Shown piece by piece: positions 24,432 through 36,560 of a DNA stretch of 64,000 nucleotides. The stretch's first letter is position 1, and each line of letters opens with the position of its first letter. The translations under genes and the position numbers were made by a program. Source of the DNA: Gnetum montanum (lineage: Eukaryota > Streptophyta > Gnetopsida > Gnetales > Gnetaceae); NCBI GenBank assembly GCA_015680685.1, contig MNCI01003943.1, positions 12,509 through 76,508 of the forward strand, written 5' to 3'. The notes under the pieces are model-generated. The model had not been told where the DNA came from. It was given only the letters and a program-made list of their open reading frames with translations, and did no database searches.

Positions 24432-26539
24432 AACAAAGGGGGAACACCTCATCGTAGAGATGGTGACGACCACATTACAATGCAAGAGGTCTCTTCTAGT
24501 TGAGGGACCTCCCCATGCAGATGATGGAAGAGGGAAGAAGCTACAACTCAAACTTCACAGAGTGCAGCCTTCAATTGGTAAGGTTTTTTTTTTGGTTTAT
24601 GGTTTTTGTTTTTTTTTTCTTTTTTGCCAACGTTCACTACGTTGTGTTACGCTAGGTAGCGTAGCACAGCGTAGCAGCTTCTTTAAGTTGATGCTATCTA
24701 CTTACTACGGTTATGTTTCATCAACTGAGGAAGAAGAGGAAGAAGGGGAGGAAGAGGTAGCGACCCCTACAACAGGGGTGACTAGTGCAAACGAGATGGT
24801 TTCGACTATAGAGGAGGGGGCCCTGGTCGATGAAGAAGGGGCCCTTGCTATAGAAGAAAGGGCCTCGGCTAGTGAGAAGGAGGTCTCTGCCGATGAAGAG
24901 GAGGCTCCTGTTAACAAAGAAGGAGGCCCAACCAATGAAGCAGAGGCTTCTGGTAATTAGGAAGAGGCCCCTGTCGATGACCCTTTTGCATAGAGCAGTT
25001 TGGTACTGAAGGGGCACATGAGCATCGAGGATGCTACTACGTTATTGGGTTAGCTAGAAGGAGAAGGGCTTCATTTGGACGCTGGTGAGTTTCAGTAGGA
25101 TCTTTACATTGTCATTTATGCTATTCAACAACCCTATAATGGTTCTCTTGACTTTAGCTAACATGTTTTACTATGTAGCTAACACCACCATTGATACCTC
25201 TGGCCCATCCTCAATTCGTCTATGACCATGGACTAAGACCCTTGATAAATTTACTTTCATGGAAGGGGTGGTCGATGACATGATCAATCATTTGAAGCAG
25301 GTCAACCCAGAAGTGGGTAAGTTAAAGTGCTACGCTAGACTCTAAATTGTCATTGCATTCACCATGCCACTAGACTAATGCATTTTTTTGCATGTCATTG
25401 GCAACCTCTCGTCTCAAGTGGGATCCCAAAAAAGCAGTTGAGGTCGATGTCATGCCTGAATTTCCACCGAAGTACCTCGTCGCGTATACGACAAGGTAAG
25501 CCAATGTGCCTTGTACTCAGCATGCTCCTTGTGGGAATGTAGGCGCATGAACAAAGACCTCTAGAAATGAGTACAGAGGCTTGAGAAGGAGAAGGCCAAC
25601 TTGACTGCTGAGGTGGGAGATCTCTATTCCAAGAATGAATTCCTATTAGCCCGAGACACCAACGATGACAGTTGGCACATGACCGTCATTGACTATGCAA
25701 GGTATTGGATGGTCGTGCGGTGCAACAACGAGGCCACTCGTGAGATAATAGAGCATCCCATGGAAATGGACCTGTTAGCCCAGAAAAACCAAGACTAGAA
25801 AGATTACAGTGCTAAGGTTTACGAGTGGGGGCAGGCACAAAAAAATCATAAGCATATGTATAAGCTAGAACGTGCTACCTACCATAACCTATATAGGGAT
25901 GCCTCAGTCAAGTTGCATACATACGAAGTATTTGTTAACATTATTGGTGCTTCTGGGGCTTACGATAGGTTCATGCAATAGGTGACAATGAGTGAATCCC
26001 TCAAGAGGGAAGTGACCTTTCCTATGGATGAGACCATCACTGCCACCTTTTCTCCAGGACCCCCAAGATGGACATCCATAGAGAAGGAGAAAGTTGCAGC
26101 AAGCGCTGATTTAGGCAACAGAAATTGGGCTGACATCACAGAAAAGGAGGTCTTACAACGCCTCGCGGTAGGCATGGATCGAATACCCCATGAGACAGAC
26201 ACGGGGACATCTCGAGTGAGTTAGTTTTCAGTGGTGTAATAATTTATTTTATTTCATTCTTTATTATAGCTTTAACTAACTATTTTGTTTTCTTTTTCAT
26301 GGTGTAGGATCCAGGTGAAAACACAGGGCCTAATGAAGCAAGGAACGATGGAGGGGACGAAGGGTCATAGCATAGTTGTTGAACATTTTATTTAAATTCA
26401 AAGAATATTATAGATATTATTAATTTGTGAAAGAAAAAATGAAATATGAAGAGGTTGATTTTGCTTATGTTTCATGTGTTGTACTTATTTTTATTTTATT
26501 TTATTCTCTTTTTATTTATGAATTGAATTCATTAGGAGC

Positions 26540-26930
26540 ATCTCGTTTTAATTTTAGGCCATTTCAGGCCATTGATAGTTTTAAGACATTTCGGGCTATC
26601 ATTAGTTTTAGGCCATTTTGGGCCTTTACTAGTTTTAGGCCCTTTCGGGTCGTTGCTAGTTTTGGGCCATTTCGGGCTGTCGCTAGTTTTAGGCCATTTC
26701 GAGCCATTGATAGTTTTAAGCCATTTCAAGCTATCACTAGTTTTAGGCCATTTCAAGCCTTTGCTAGATTTAGGCCATTTCGGGCCATCGCTAGTTTTAG
26801 GCTGTTTCAGGCCATTAATAGTTTTAAGCCATTTCAGGCTATCACTAGTTTTAGGCCATTTCGGGCCTTTGCTAGTTTTAGGCCATTTTCGGCCGTTGGA
26901 TGATGGTAAGGAAAATTTTTGCTAGTTTTA
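26540..26930. repeat. 30-bp tandem array (TTTTAGGCCATTTCGGGCC), about 13 units
   Basis: The unit is AGTTTTAGGCCATTTCGGGCC plus a variable 8-9 bases such as ATTGCT or TATCACT. It lies between the 3' end of the plus-strand gene and the end of the protease frame on the minus strand, so two converging transcripts would meet here. The open frames across it only reflect the 30-bp period. Confidence 0.9.
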
Positions 26931-26999
26931 GGCCTTAACAGTCCGTGGTGTAATGTAAATGGTAGATATAATGTGATTGGTTTAAAGAATGAATTAAAT

Positions 27000-27690
27000 A
27001 CTTAGTGTAGACGAGTGAACATGAAGCAAAGACAGAGCAAATGCATAATAAGCGTTAATTGGGTAAGGAGCAGTGGAGTTGTTACGCTACACAAGTAACG
27101 ATCATCCTCGTAACTGCTTTCTAACCCATCATGGGCTTGGCGATGCATAAGGCCAAGAAGCTTTGTTGCGGTATTCTTCTACTTCATCGTCTACTACTTG
27201 AAAAGGTAATTTGAGCCGATGTCTTGTGCTAGCTCTCCTGTTAAGCAATTAGCTTTGCTGGAGATAGGTGTTTCGTTCTTAGAGGTTATGACCTCTAAAC
27301 CTTGCTCCATATCGACATTGTTTATCGCCTAGGTTGTCATTTCATCACCATGGATCACAACCTCCCTGCCCACATAAGGTAGATGGATTTCCTGGTGTAT
27401 GAGTGAAGAGATGACCTTGAGTTGGGCTAACCATGACCTCCCCAAGATCAAGTTAAACTCAAGCATCTCTTCCACCATGATGAATGTTGCATTTGTGGGG
27501 AACTGGTCCCCTACCACAAACTTAATGTGGATAGTGCCTTTCACCACTACCTACACTCCGTTGAATGGCTTTAGACATGACATAGTCATGGGTATTATTT
27601 AGTCAACCAAACCTAGTTTTTCCACTATGGGGAATGGGATGACATTTGTGGCAGCCCCATCATCAATGTGTACTCTTCGAATCTTGTGTT
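27000..27690 (-). pseudogene. Element B aspartic protease domain
   Basis: On the minus strand the sequence encodes an HIDDGAATNVIP segment (catalytic D-G-A) near 27660-27690, then FIMVEEMLEFNLILGRSWL (the ILGR flap-end motif) and HGDEMTT. It is a retropepsin of the Ty3/gypsy type. The same order is found at 41290-41840 in C. The frame ends before the tandem array and does not run into RT. Confidence 0.8.
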
Positions 27691-28029
27691 GATCAACCCG
27701 AATTTTGATGAATAGGGGTGTTATCATCACCTAACCCTTTTCAAGGTCATCCTTAATGGACTTGTCATGGAATGTCAACTGAGATGGTGATGGTTCTTTA
27801 GGCATAGCAAGGAGCATAACTGCATGGATTGCTTTCTTCTCTGCTGGCATGTTTTCGTCAACTGGTATGGACGCTAGCATGCGAACCAAAGCCTCATGGT
27901 GTGTAGTAGAGGTCATTACCAGATTGTATAGGCTCAAGGTTGTGTTCTTCTGTTTTATAGCTTGTTTGACCTGAGTAAGGGTGTATAGAAGGTCCCATCC
28001 ACTTTCTTGTTTCTTACCGCCCTTCTCCT

Positions 28030-30790
28030 CCTCCATTCATCCTAGAAAATGAATTTCTCTAGGAGGAGCAGTTTCAAGTTTGGGGCTAGACCCTTTTAGA
28101 CGAGGTGGCAATGATCGTGTGTGTGTAGTGGTGTTAACTTTTGGTGATGAGGCGGCCGTAGATGTAGAGGATGAAGGGGTAGGCTTGGAAGGACCTAGGG
28201 CAGTACATTCCTTGGCTGTTTCGTCCATCAAACGATCCTCTCATTATCTTGAATGGGAAGGCTACTATGCTGTTTTATGTTGGCTTTGTGGGATGGGGGT
28301 AGTTGAGTGTTTTAGCCCCCTAATGATGAATGGTGTTTGTGGTGTTAATTGGGGCGGCGGTGCAGTTTTGGGTGTGATGGGTGTAGGGGCATATGTCTAA
28401 GGAGGAACTTTGAGCACAAATGACTGTTGCGGCATCTTTTTTGTGGCCGTTGGTGTTGCTATGCTACGTTGAGGTACACGAACCATATTACTGTCTACAC
28501 CAATTGTGTTGATAACGTACCCCGCGTCGTTAGCGTTGAGGGGGTCATTATAAACATGCATGGATTGATTCTCGAGGCGGCAAGGGTGCTTTCATCCAGC
28601 ACCAACTTCCCTTGATCAATCATCAATTGAATGTCATCTTTTAAGGCTATACAATAATCCATGTCATGACCACAAAGTTGGTGGTAGTCACAAAACCATT
28701 CCAGCCTGAAGTTCTTAGGAACTAGTAGCTCATTGGGCATAGCCAAAGAGGGGTTCCTAAGGAGCTCGCAATACCGTTGATGCTGTTTGGTTACCTCCTC
28801 TGACATTCGCTTATGTTGGATGTACCTACCTAGCTATTGCTTCAGAAGTTCTTAAGGCTTGATAGGTAGAGGCGTGTATTTGGAGCGATCTTTATGCTCA
28901 AATTTGGGTTTAGTAGGGGTGGGTACCTCCGGTGCCGACATGGAAGGTTGGGCAACATTACTTGGGCTAGGTGCGAGGTTAGTTGTCGTTGCGGCTACTT
29001 TCTTGTTATTGTTGCTATTAGGCTTGGCCTCATTAGCTACGGCTACCACTGTGGCCATTGTGGCCTTGCCCTTTTCTTTTTCCTTTTTGGTGTATGCATT
29101 TTTGTATGCAACATAGGCTGGGTCCTTATTGGCTTCGGTTGTGTCTTGAATGCTCTTTGTCTGGGTGAAAGCTTGACTGAGAGAACGTGGAGCCAAGTAA
29201 TATAGCTTGGATTTGATAAAATCATTTACTGCCCCCTTGAAGATGGCTAGCATATGGGCCTCCATGATAGGCTCATGGATCTCATTCAAGGTGGCACTCC
29301 ACCACTGTATAAACCATTGTACCAACTCCAATGGGTCTTTCTTAACACCCATCAGCTGATCCAGCGTGACTTTAGGCTTCAATTTATACTTGAAATAGGT
29401 GACAAACTAGGTTAGCAGCTCTTCCAGTGTTGAGATGGAGGCATGGGGGAGCGCACGGTACCGGTCTAAAGCTTTACCCATCAGAGACATGGCAAAGATG
29501 TGAATAATGGTATGTGGCCACTGTTGCAACAACAAAGACTCTGATCTAAACGTGACCATATGTGCATTGGGATCACCCTCCCTATTGTGTGAAGTGGAAA
29601 AGTGGCATCCCAGGGGGTAATGTGAGCATGGGAACTGTCGGGCTGATGGGGTCATTCTGGTAGAAATCCATAACCTGCACTGTGTCAGAACAGATGGCTT
29701 TGAGGCATTTAACCTCTTCAATGAGGATCTGGATAAGTTGAAATGCTTGATCCAGACCCGGAGACAACGTAGACGGTTGTGGATTGCAGGGGCAACCATC
29801 ATTGGTGGCGTAGTAGGGGTAGTAGCCTGGGTCACAAGGGGTGCCGTTGGGGCTACCCTTGCGAAGGGTGTCATCTGTGAGGTCCACCACTCTGTCGGGG
29901 GTGCTACTGGAGCGGCAGCCACTGGTGGTGCCATGGGGTTAGTCATTTGCATGATTGATGGAACGGGCCATAGTCCCACACTTGGTTGTGACACCTACGG
30001 GACTTGATATGCTTAGTGGTAAGGGTAATGTGACATCTGGTGGGGTTGCGTAGCAAGGAGCAAAGATGCTAGGGTCCACCACGCAATTGGGACTAGACCT
30101 ACCGCTGATGGTGGAATGGTTGTAAACGATGGAATGGGGGTGAAAGCTCCATGTAGCTGTGAGGCAAATGTGGTGTGCACGTAGGGTAGCATAGCCATAA
30201 CCAACACTTGATATGAGGATGCGACAGAATGAGGAGGGAGAGTTCCTAGGTATGAAACTAAGGGAGGAGCATGTTGATACGTTGAGGGTGCAAGATGGTT
30301 GCCCATGGCTGATGAAAACGTGGGTTGAGGTAGATTCGTGGCGATCACAAAGGGAGCCATCATGAAAAGTGGGTTTTCCTTGAAGGCTATAGTGGGAGGG
30401 ATGGTTGTAGGATAAGTCTAGCCACCCCCCTCAGACTGGGATTCCAAGTCTTCATGCCCATCCTAAAACACTTCATCGTAATGGGATGTCACGTCCCGCT
30501 CCCTAGGCTTACTGACTCGTAGCAACTGATCAAAGATCCACTGATACATCTCCATTAGGGGGATGGAAACATCAAGGTTAGGGACAAACTCCTTCCCATT
30601 TCGATAAAGGAACTTGAAACTGTGTTTGTGCTTGAGTTCTTGGCAGTCCAGGGGTAGATCTGCCTGGATCTTGGCATAGATAAAATCGTAATGCTCTGCA
30701 TCTTGTGCCAAGGACTCAAGTGACCAATGTTGAATCCTAAGGGACTGGCATGGCACCATCACTGGGCTAGGTGGCTACTCAACACCCATG
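28030..30790 (-). pseudogene. Element B gag
   Basis: The likely start is the minus-strand ATG at 30790. The N-terminal 120 residues, including AQDAEHYDFIYAKIQ, match C. A long Pro/Ala/Thr-rich segment follows (about 30360-29580), then a capsid-like retrotransposon gag domain (SLMGKALDRYRALP, about 29480; VQWFIQWWSATLNEIHEP, about 29310). A single variant zinc finger near 28680, WFCDYHQLCGHDMDYC, is followed by ALKDDIQLMIDQGKL, a pattern characteristic of Tat-lineage gag. A Lys-rich linker lies between. Several frame shifts and stops break it into five or more segments. In life it would form the particle and bind element RNA. Confidence 0.85.
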
Positions 30791-31069
30791 GTGCTTTGGG
30801 CCAAAAAAGAAGCCTCAAGGCTTGAGGTGAAAATGGCGGTCATTGTCAGAATCATTTTACGCGGTAAAAGAAGAGATCACAAACTAGATATATGGAAATC
30901 AATGGAAAATTGGAGGCTTTTCATCCTACCAAGTTCCAAAGGAATCGTCGCTGTGACCAATCTACATCACACGATGTGTAAACCACAAAAGGGTCACATT
31001 TACGCTAGTGTATGACGGGGTACAGAGAGCATGCGGGACTACCCGTAAGACACGGAAAAGGCACTAAAG

Positions 31070-31090
31070 GCCCTCCTTCTAGTACTAAAA
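31070..31090 (-). other. Degenerate primer-binding site of element B
   Basis: On the minus strand, next to the 5' LTR end, the sequence TAGTACTAGAAGGAGGGC corresponds to TGGCACTAGAAGGAGG in element C. The leading TGGC is lost by substitution. The tRNA was not identified. Confidence 0.5.
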
Positions 31091-31094
31091 ACTA

Positions 31095-32954
31095 ATGCGA
31101 CTGAAAACGTCAATGGCTAGAACACCGAGAGGTTGCCGAGCAAACAGTTTAACCCCAGATCCGTGCAAGGGCCGTGCTGGAGAAAACAAAAGCAGGGCAC
31201 CCTGAACGGTCTAGGCGATCAGACAGGGACTTAGTCAGTGTATCTTAACCTTATGTAAACATTTATTTCAGAAGTAAGATACGTGAGATGAATTGATGGT
31301 CAATAAATGTGACATAGCAAAAATAGTGTGAAACAACGATTATAATGAGGAAATAGTAAAACGAACTTGGGTGAGAAAATGCACCACCCCAAGGTCACAA
31401 ATTTGATTCTTTGCCTCTTTTAAAAGGTGTACAACAGGTTATGCAATGCCAGAGAGACATTGCTTATAACAAGCGGTATAGTCATAGCTCTTCTACTTGC
31501 TGCTGATCTATTTGCTAGGATGTCAAAATTCTTGACTCACAAAGGGATGTTTGGAGCCAACCAGAGAACTCAAAGATAACTAGAATGCTCAAGGAAATGC
31601 CAACTATGACTTCTGAAAGCCAACTGCAACAAAAGCCAACAAAAGCCAACTGCTAACAACCCAAAAAAAAATTTCCAACCTCCCAAGCGTTGTTTGCTAG
31701 GGTATTTATAGGCCTAGGAGTAGGAGAGAGATGTGGTCTGGATGCCATGTGTCTTGGACCCCACAAGGTTCCATCATGTCTGTAGCATGTAGGTGTGTGA
31801 TGCTAGATGTGAACTTTACTATGTTGTGACTATACCACCAGAACTGCACGTGTTGAGCTCTAGTGTGCTAACAAGGTGAGCAAAAATGGAGCTTATGCCC
31901 TAGGACTACATCTTCCCTACTCTTACGAGCAGGGTCAAGTGTAGGAATAATGTTTTGGGGGCTAACCAAGGGGTGTGCAAGATGGAGTGAAATTGTTGAT
32001 TTCATCGAGGAGGTGCCATAGTGAGAAAGACTGTTGTCAACAAGTCCTAGCGTCACCCGAAGACGTCTTGATGCTTCTGTACCAGTGTTGCACTACTCAC
32101 GCTGTTGAACACATTGATGTAGCATAAGTAGCTTCTTGCTACGCTGTGCTATGCTACGTAGCGTAGCCACTAGTCTTAACTGAAATTTGCGTTGGATCCG
32201 AAGAGCATTTGTTTGCAACTTTCGTCCTTCATGCGGGAGAGCTTTTAAACTCACTGAACTCATGTTTGGAATGCTTCTCCTATTTTTGCATCGTTGCTAC
32301 ACTGTGTTATGCTATGTAGTGTAGCATAGCGTAGTGGCTAGCGTATCGTGCATCCTTGTTTAATTCGTCAATTTCTAGCAAGAAACTTTGCTCAAGGTCT
32401 AAGAACTAAGTGGGGTAGGGAGTTTTGGAGGCTAAAGTCTTGTCAAAGTGCCATTTTCTTGTTGGAATTACTTGTCAAGATGGGCCTTTTTGCTTTGCTT
32501 TTGCTATGCTATACTACGCTACATAGCATAGTATAGCGTAGCACTTTGTGTTGACTGAGTCCTACCTTCTCTTTGTAATCACTTTGTCACTTTGCAGTTG
32601 GACGCTTGAGCAACTATCTTTCAAGATTTGCTATGCTACATAGTGTATCATAGCGTAGCAGACTTCTTTACTAGAAAACTTGCCAAACTATTTTGCTCAT
32701 CCCAAACACTTTTGGCAACTCCTAGCATAGTTTTTGGGTAGACTGTCAACTGGGTCAATTGTCCAATTGGGCAGGCCAGAGAGTCCATCAAGCCTATCAG
32801 CTTTGGAGATAGAAAACTTTCCAAACTAGACAATCCAACCTTAGTGCCTACATTTTCCTGCTAAACTATCATGACGTGACACTTTTGGAAGTCCCTTGCC
32901 TAAATTCCAAGACCCTGTTGGAGCATGAGGGTCCTAAAATTTTATGGTGTTTCA
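31095..32954 (-). repeat. 5' LTR of element B (right copy, 1860 bp)
   Basis: Aligns end to end with 14749-16611. TATA box (minus strand) at 31703-31710. The palindrome clusters are at about 32140-32170, 32295-32345, 32503-32545 and 32628-32660. The 3' boundary GTGTTTCA is followed by the target duplication ATTAG. Confidence 0.9.
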
Positions 32955-35000
32955 ATTAGCAACTACAAAGTGTTGGAGCAAGTGTTTTGCCATGTCATAG
33001 TAAGGCTGTAAATGTTGTGCTTTGTAAGCATAAACCTCTATTACCTTATTGACCACTAGTTGTGAATCACCTCAGATCACTATGTGTTGGATCCCTAAGT
33101 CATGTGCTATAAGGATGCCTCAGAGAAGACCTTCATACTTTACTATGTTGTTGGTGCAAGAAAATGTGAAGCAATATGCAAAGGGTTAGATCTCCCTAGA
33201 GGAAAATGTGAAAATAGTAGCAACACTATCCCCTCGAGAGGTTGAAGCTTCATTGAATTATAAGAGTGTCTCATAATTGTTAGGCACTTGCTTAATACTG
33301 CTAACATGCTCATCTGGGAATTGAGGATCTATGGTAGCTTGATCATCTACTGGTAAAGCTGTGAGTTGTGTGGCTATTGCTTGACCTTTCATTGTAGCTT
33401 GCATGACATAATGTAGGTCAAACTCCACTATTATTGCTTTCCACTATGTAATGTGACTACTTTTATGGATATTTGTTATTATAGCTTGGAGTATGTTGTT
33501 CTTTCAAATGATGTTAACCTAGCTGCAAAAGAGGTAATGCCTCCACTTCTTTAGTGAGAAGACTAGTGCAAGGCAATACTTCTCCACATCATTGTATCTT
33601 GCTTCATGGGCTACTAATGCATATCTTAAGTATTATACTGGGACCTATACGCCATCATCTCACTTTTGGCAAAGCAGAGAAGTGATAGATGTGTCAAAAG
33701 TGAAAAGGTAGATGTAAAAAGGCTTATCTCCTTATGGAGGGTGAACCATAGGTAGTTGTGCTAGTTCTTACTTAATGCTGTTGAACACTTGTTGGCACTG
33801 AGCTATCCACTTGAAGTGGGCTCCTTTCTTGAGCAAATGTTGCAGTAGCTGTAGCTTGTTGGTTAACCAGGCGATAAACCTATGTATGAATTGTATTCTA
33901 CCCTACAACCCTCGTAGATCCTTAAGGTTAGCTGATAGTGCTAAGTTGGTTATGGCCTTAACCTTATCAAGATCTACATGTATACCTACTTCGGATACTA
34001 CAAAGCCTAGCATCCTACCCATTCTAACATCAAAAACACACTTCTTGGGGTTCAACCTAAGCTTGTGTTTTAGGTAGCATTTAAGCATTAAGTCTAAGTC
34101 ATTGCATGGTTGTGGGCCACTTTGGACTTAACTGCAATATCATCTATGTAGTTATTGAGCAAACTTAGCATGTAGTCACTAAAGATATATGTCATTGCAC
34201 ATTGGTATGTTGCTCCTACATTCTTTAGTTCAAAAGGCATCATTGTGTAGCAAAACATATCCCATGGGGTCATGAAGGTTGTACTGAGCTAGTGCCCAAG
34301 GTTGATCCTAATCTAGTTGTAGCCTAAGAACCCATCCATGAAGGACAACAAGGCATGTCCAGTCATGGTATCAATTAGTTGATTAATACTAGACAATAAT
34401 AAGTCATCTTTGATGGTAGCTTTGTTTAGGCCCCAAAAGTCTATGAAAATGCATATACTTCCATTGTTTTTAGATACAACCATGATGTTGGAGACCCAGT
34501 CTGCATAGTCAATAGCCTAGATGAAACCAGCTCTATAAAGCTTAGTGATTTTGTCACGAACTGCCAACGCCACCTCAGGTCTAACCTTGCACGCTTTCTA
34601 CTTAACTAGTGTGATACAGGGATCAAAGATGATGTTATGCTAAACTAGCTAGGGATCTAGGCCTGACTTCATATGACCATGCAAACACTTTGATATTATT
34701 GTTAAGTACTTTAGCAATGTCAAGAACGTGCTAGTGTTCTAGCGAGGAGCTTAGTTTTAGCATTCTCACCTCACTGTTGTGCATTGCCACAGGGATCTTA
34801 ACAAGGGAATCCTATATGATGTCCCCTACCTCTAGGTCAAGGGCCTTAACTAGATGATGAAGCTATTCTAGTGGTGCTTCTATGAATGCTATGCACTCAT
34901 TATAGGCTATAGGCTCAAGGTCTAGGTAATGAGGGTCAATGCATTACTTAATGTTTCCATAAGGCCTTGTGAGGACCAAAGGTAAGAAGATCTGCTCTTG
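32955..35000 (-). pseudogene. Element C reverse transcriptase and RNase H
   Basis: On the minus strand, RT starts near 35000 and shows a fingers/palm segment DWVSNIMVVSKNNGS, MPFELKNVGATYQ and the catalytic YIDD at 34139-34150. LNPKKCVFDVRMGRMLGFVVSE and HVDLDKVKAI follow at about 34050-33950. RNase H follows with EKYCLALVFSLKKWRHYL (about 33540) and the typical tail FDLHYVMQATMKGQA (about 33430). Stops are scattered. RT is not joined to protease: 5 kb with a plus-strand gene lies in between. RNase H is cut at 32955 by element B. Confidence 0.85.
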
Positions 35001-35159
35001 CATAACCATATCATGTTTCTACAAAATAAACTAGAAAAACATCAAGTGGCACTTATTTGACATATATGCACAAATATGAAAATCAATCCAATGAAATTTT
35101 CTTAAGCATGTGTGTAAGTTGCTATGGGAGGTAAACATGTTTGTGCTAGTTTTAGGTCT

Positions 35160-36560
35160 TAGCAGACTATGGATGTGCCAAACATGCCATTATGGGGAGG
35201 ACTAATCATGCTCGAGAGTGGAGATAGTTTACACGTTTACAGGGTGATGAAAAATCATTGTTTTGGGCTTAAGATGGTTGACTATGCTCTCACCCAACTA
35301 TTCTTTTCACGCTCGGCAGCGGGGCACTTGGTGACGAGCATAATCCTAGGTTGGTGGATCATTAATGACTCTGGGAGAGTATATAAATATAATGTTACTA
35401 CAATAACTCATCATTTTTTCCTTTAACTGGGATGTTGGAAGCATAGTCTTACTGTTGCCTCTACTATTGCTACAATTTGAAAGCATAGTGTTGGGAAAGA
35501 TGGCACATCAAAATGCATACCTTTACTTGGGGTTGATGAATGTTGCTAAGGGGGAGAGGGCACTAAGCTGCCTACCGTAAGAGCATGTTGAGGAGGGGAG
35601 GCCATCTGCATTGGCCAAGTACGCTGGCTATGCTCTCCCCTTACTTATGTTTTGTTTCTTACTTTTATTATTTTGCAAGGGTTTCGGAAGCATAGTCTTG
35701 CAGCACTACCTACACGCCCCACCATGGTGGTGGTCGTTGCAGCCATGTGCTATTTGTAGCACAACATGGTGTCAAGGAGGGCTTTCTACCTTTGTTGGGG
35801 TATCCCTACTAACTATGCTCTAGAGCATAGCCATGGGGAAGGGGGAAAGTCTTCTGCAGGGAATAGGTTTTTTTTCTTGCTTTCTTCTTTTGGGTCCACA
35901 TGGGGTGTGGGGTCCCATGGACTACGCTTTGCAACATGGCTACAAGGGACTGCTGTTGACACCAAAATTGGGGTTTGGTGGTGGCAAGAGACACTAAGCC
36001 TAGTACGATAGCGGGGGGAAAAGTGTCTCTACATCCCCCTTTTTTCTGATTTTGCAAGGATAGCCCTACAAACCATGCTCTAGGCTGCAGGCACATGGCC
36101 GTTGGTGTCATTGATGCAATTTGGAATTTTGTGGACTATGGGTGATGTCATGGGGAACTTTGCCATGTGTCACTTCCACCTTCTTGTTGGCTGCTACCTC
36201 TCCCATGCGCAAGGGTTTCAACCCCATAAGACTATGCTTTGGGGGTTTTGGACATCTACCTAGTTTTTTCTACCCATGTTAGGGGTTGCTATGGATTGCG
36301 CCTCGAGCGATGGCTATGAGAGAAGGGAGAGGACCATGACAAGACCTAGTAGTATTAGTGAGTGTAATGTTGTGTCAAGACTACACTCTCCATAGCCATA
36401 GCAGGGTGTGATAGAACATGTTGTCAGCTAGGACTATGCTCTCCATGCATTCAGAGCATAATTGCTAAGTTGATGCCAAGTGTTTGCAAAAATGTCCATC
36501 ACTTTGGGACTATTCTCTCCATGCTCTAGAGTGTAGTTGGGGTAGTCTAGAATTAGCCAA
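35160..36560 (+). promoter_or_regulatory. Upstream region of the element C opposite-strand gene, rich in LTR-type palindromes, with TATA box
   Basis: It contains GACTATGCTCTC (35279), GGCTATGCTCTC (about 35627), AACTATGCTCTAGAGCATAG (35813-35832), AAGACTACACTCTCC, GGACTATGCTCTCC (about 36431) and related copies in both orientations. These are the U3 motifs of the C LTRs. A plus-strand TATATAAATA lies at 35380-35389. I read it as promoter and leader of the plus-strand gene. Similarity to the LTR is at motif level, not a full LTR copy. Confidence 0.5.

Larger units (their letters stand above)
19473..26370 (+). pseudogene. Element B opposite-strand spliced gene: plant-transposon-protein-like, acidic and helical tail
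   Basis: The gene runs against gag-pol. Proposed exons are 19473-19921, 20013-20287, 20406-about 24580 (with an insertion at about 21311-24431), about 24735-25083, 25179-25313, about 25398-26213 and 26308-26370. Support: GTGAGT at 19922 with TTTTTGCTAG at 20012, TTTTAG at 20405, GTAAGG after 24580, GTGAGT at 25084 with TATGTAG at 25178, GTGAGT at 26214 with GGTGTAG at 26307, all at positions matching those in element C. Exon 3 is open for about 300 codons. It has the family pattern HFYTRVHDVRVVFD followed by LFDIPSDG. Exon 4 is a Glu-rich repeat (EEGAL, EEAPV, EEEEGEEE). Exon 6 is helical and charged. The protein ends DEGS before TAG 26368. Stops in exons 1 and 4-6 show decay. Function unknown. 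Confidence 0.6.
14749..32954 (-). mobile_element. Element B: RT-less Tat/Ogre-like Ty3/gypsy element nested in element C
   Basis: Two 1.86-kb LTRs in direct orientation, flanked by ATTAG on both sides (14744-14748, 32955-32959), define the element exactly. The minus-strand order is 5' LTR, degenerate primer site, gag, protease, tandem array, the plus-strand spliced gene, truncated integrase, tandem array, primer tract, 3' LTR. RT, RNase H and the integrase zinc domain are absent: the integrase match to C stops near 19090 and the upstream part of the plus-strand gene begins soon after. Total length is 18.2 kb, including an insertion of about 3.1 kb at 21311-24431. It needed RT from another copy if the deletion came before insertion. 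Confidence 0.85.

Noticed and set aside
24421-24960. 179-codon acidic ORF as a separate gene
   Set aside because: It joins the end of the insertion, the rest of exon 3, an intron and exon 4 of the element B opposite-strand gene. The comparison with element C shows exon structure instead.
26427-26903. Open frame of 158 codons with a repeated Phe-Arg-Pro-Phe pattern, also open in other frames and on the other strand
   Set aside because: The open frames are a by-product of the 30-bp (multiple of three) repeat period. No start context or domain supports a protein.
35160-36560. Possible third (solo) LTR of element C inside the element
   Set aside because: Only the short motifs are shared with the C LTRs. 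The LTR termini, the order of blocks and the tail sequence do not match.
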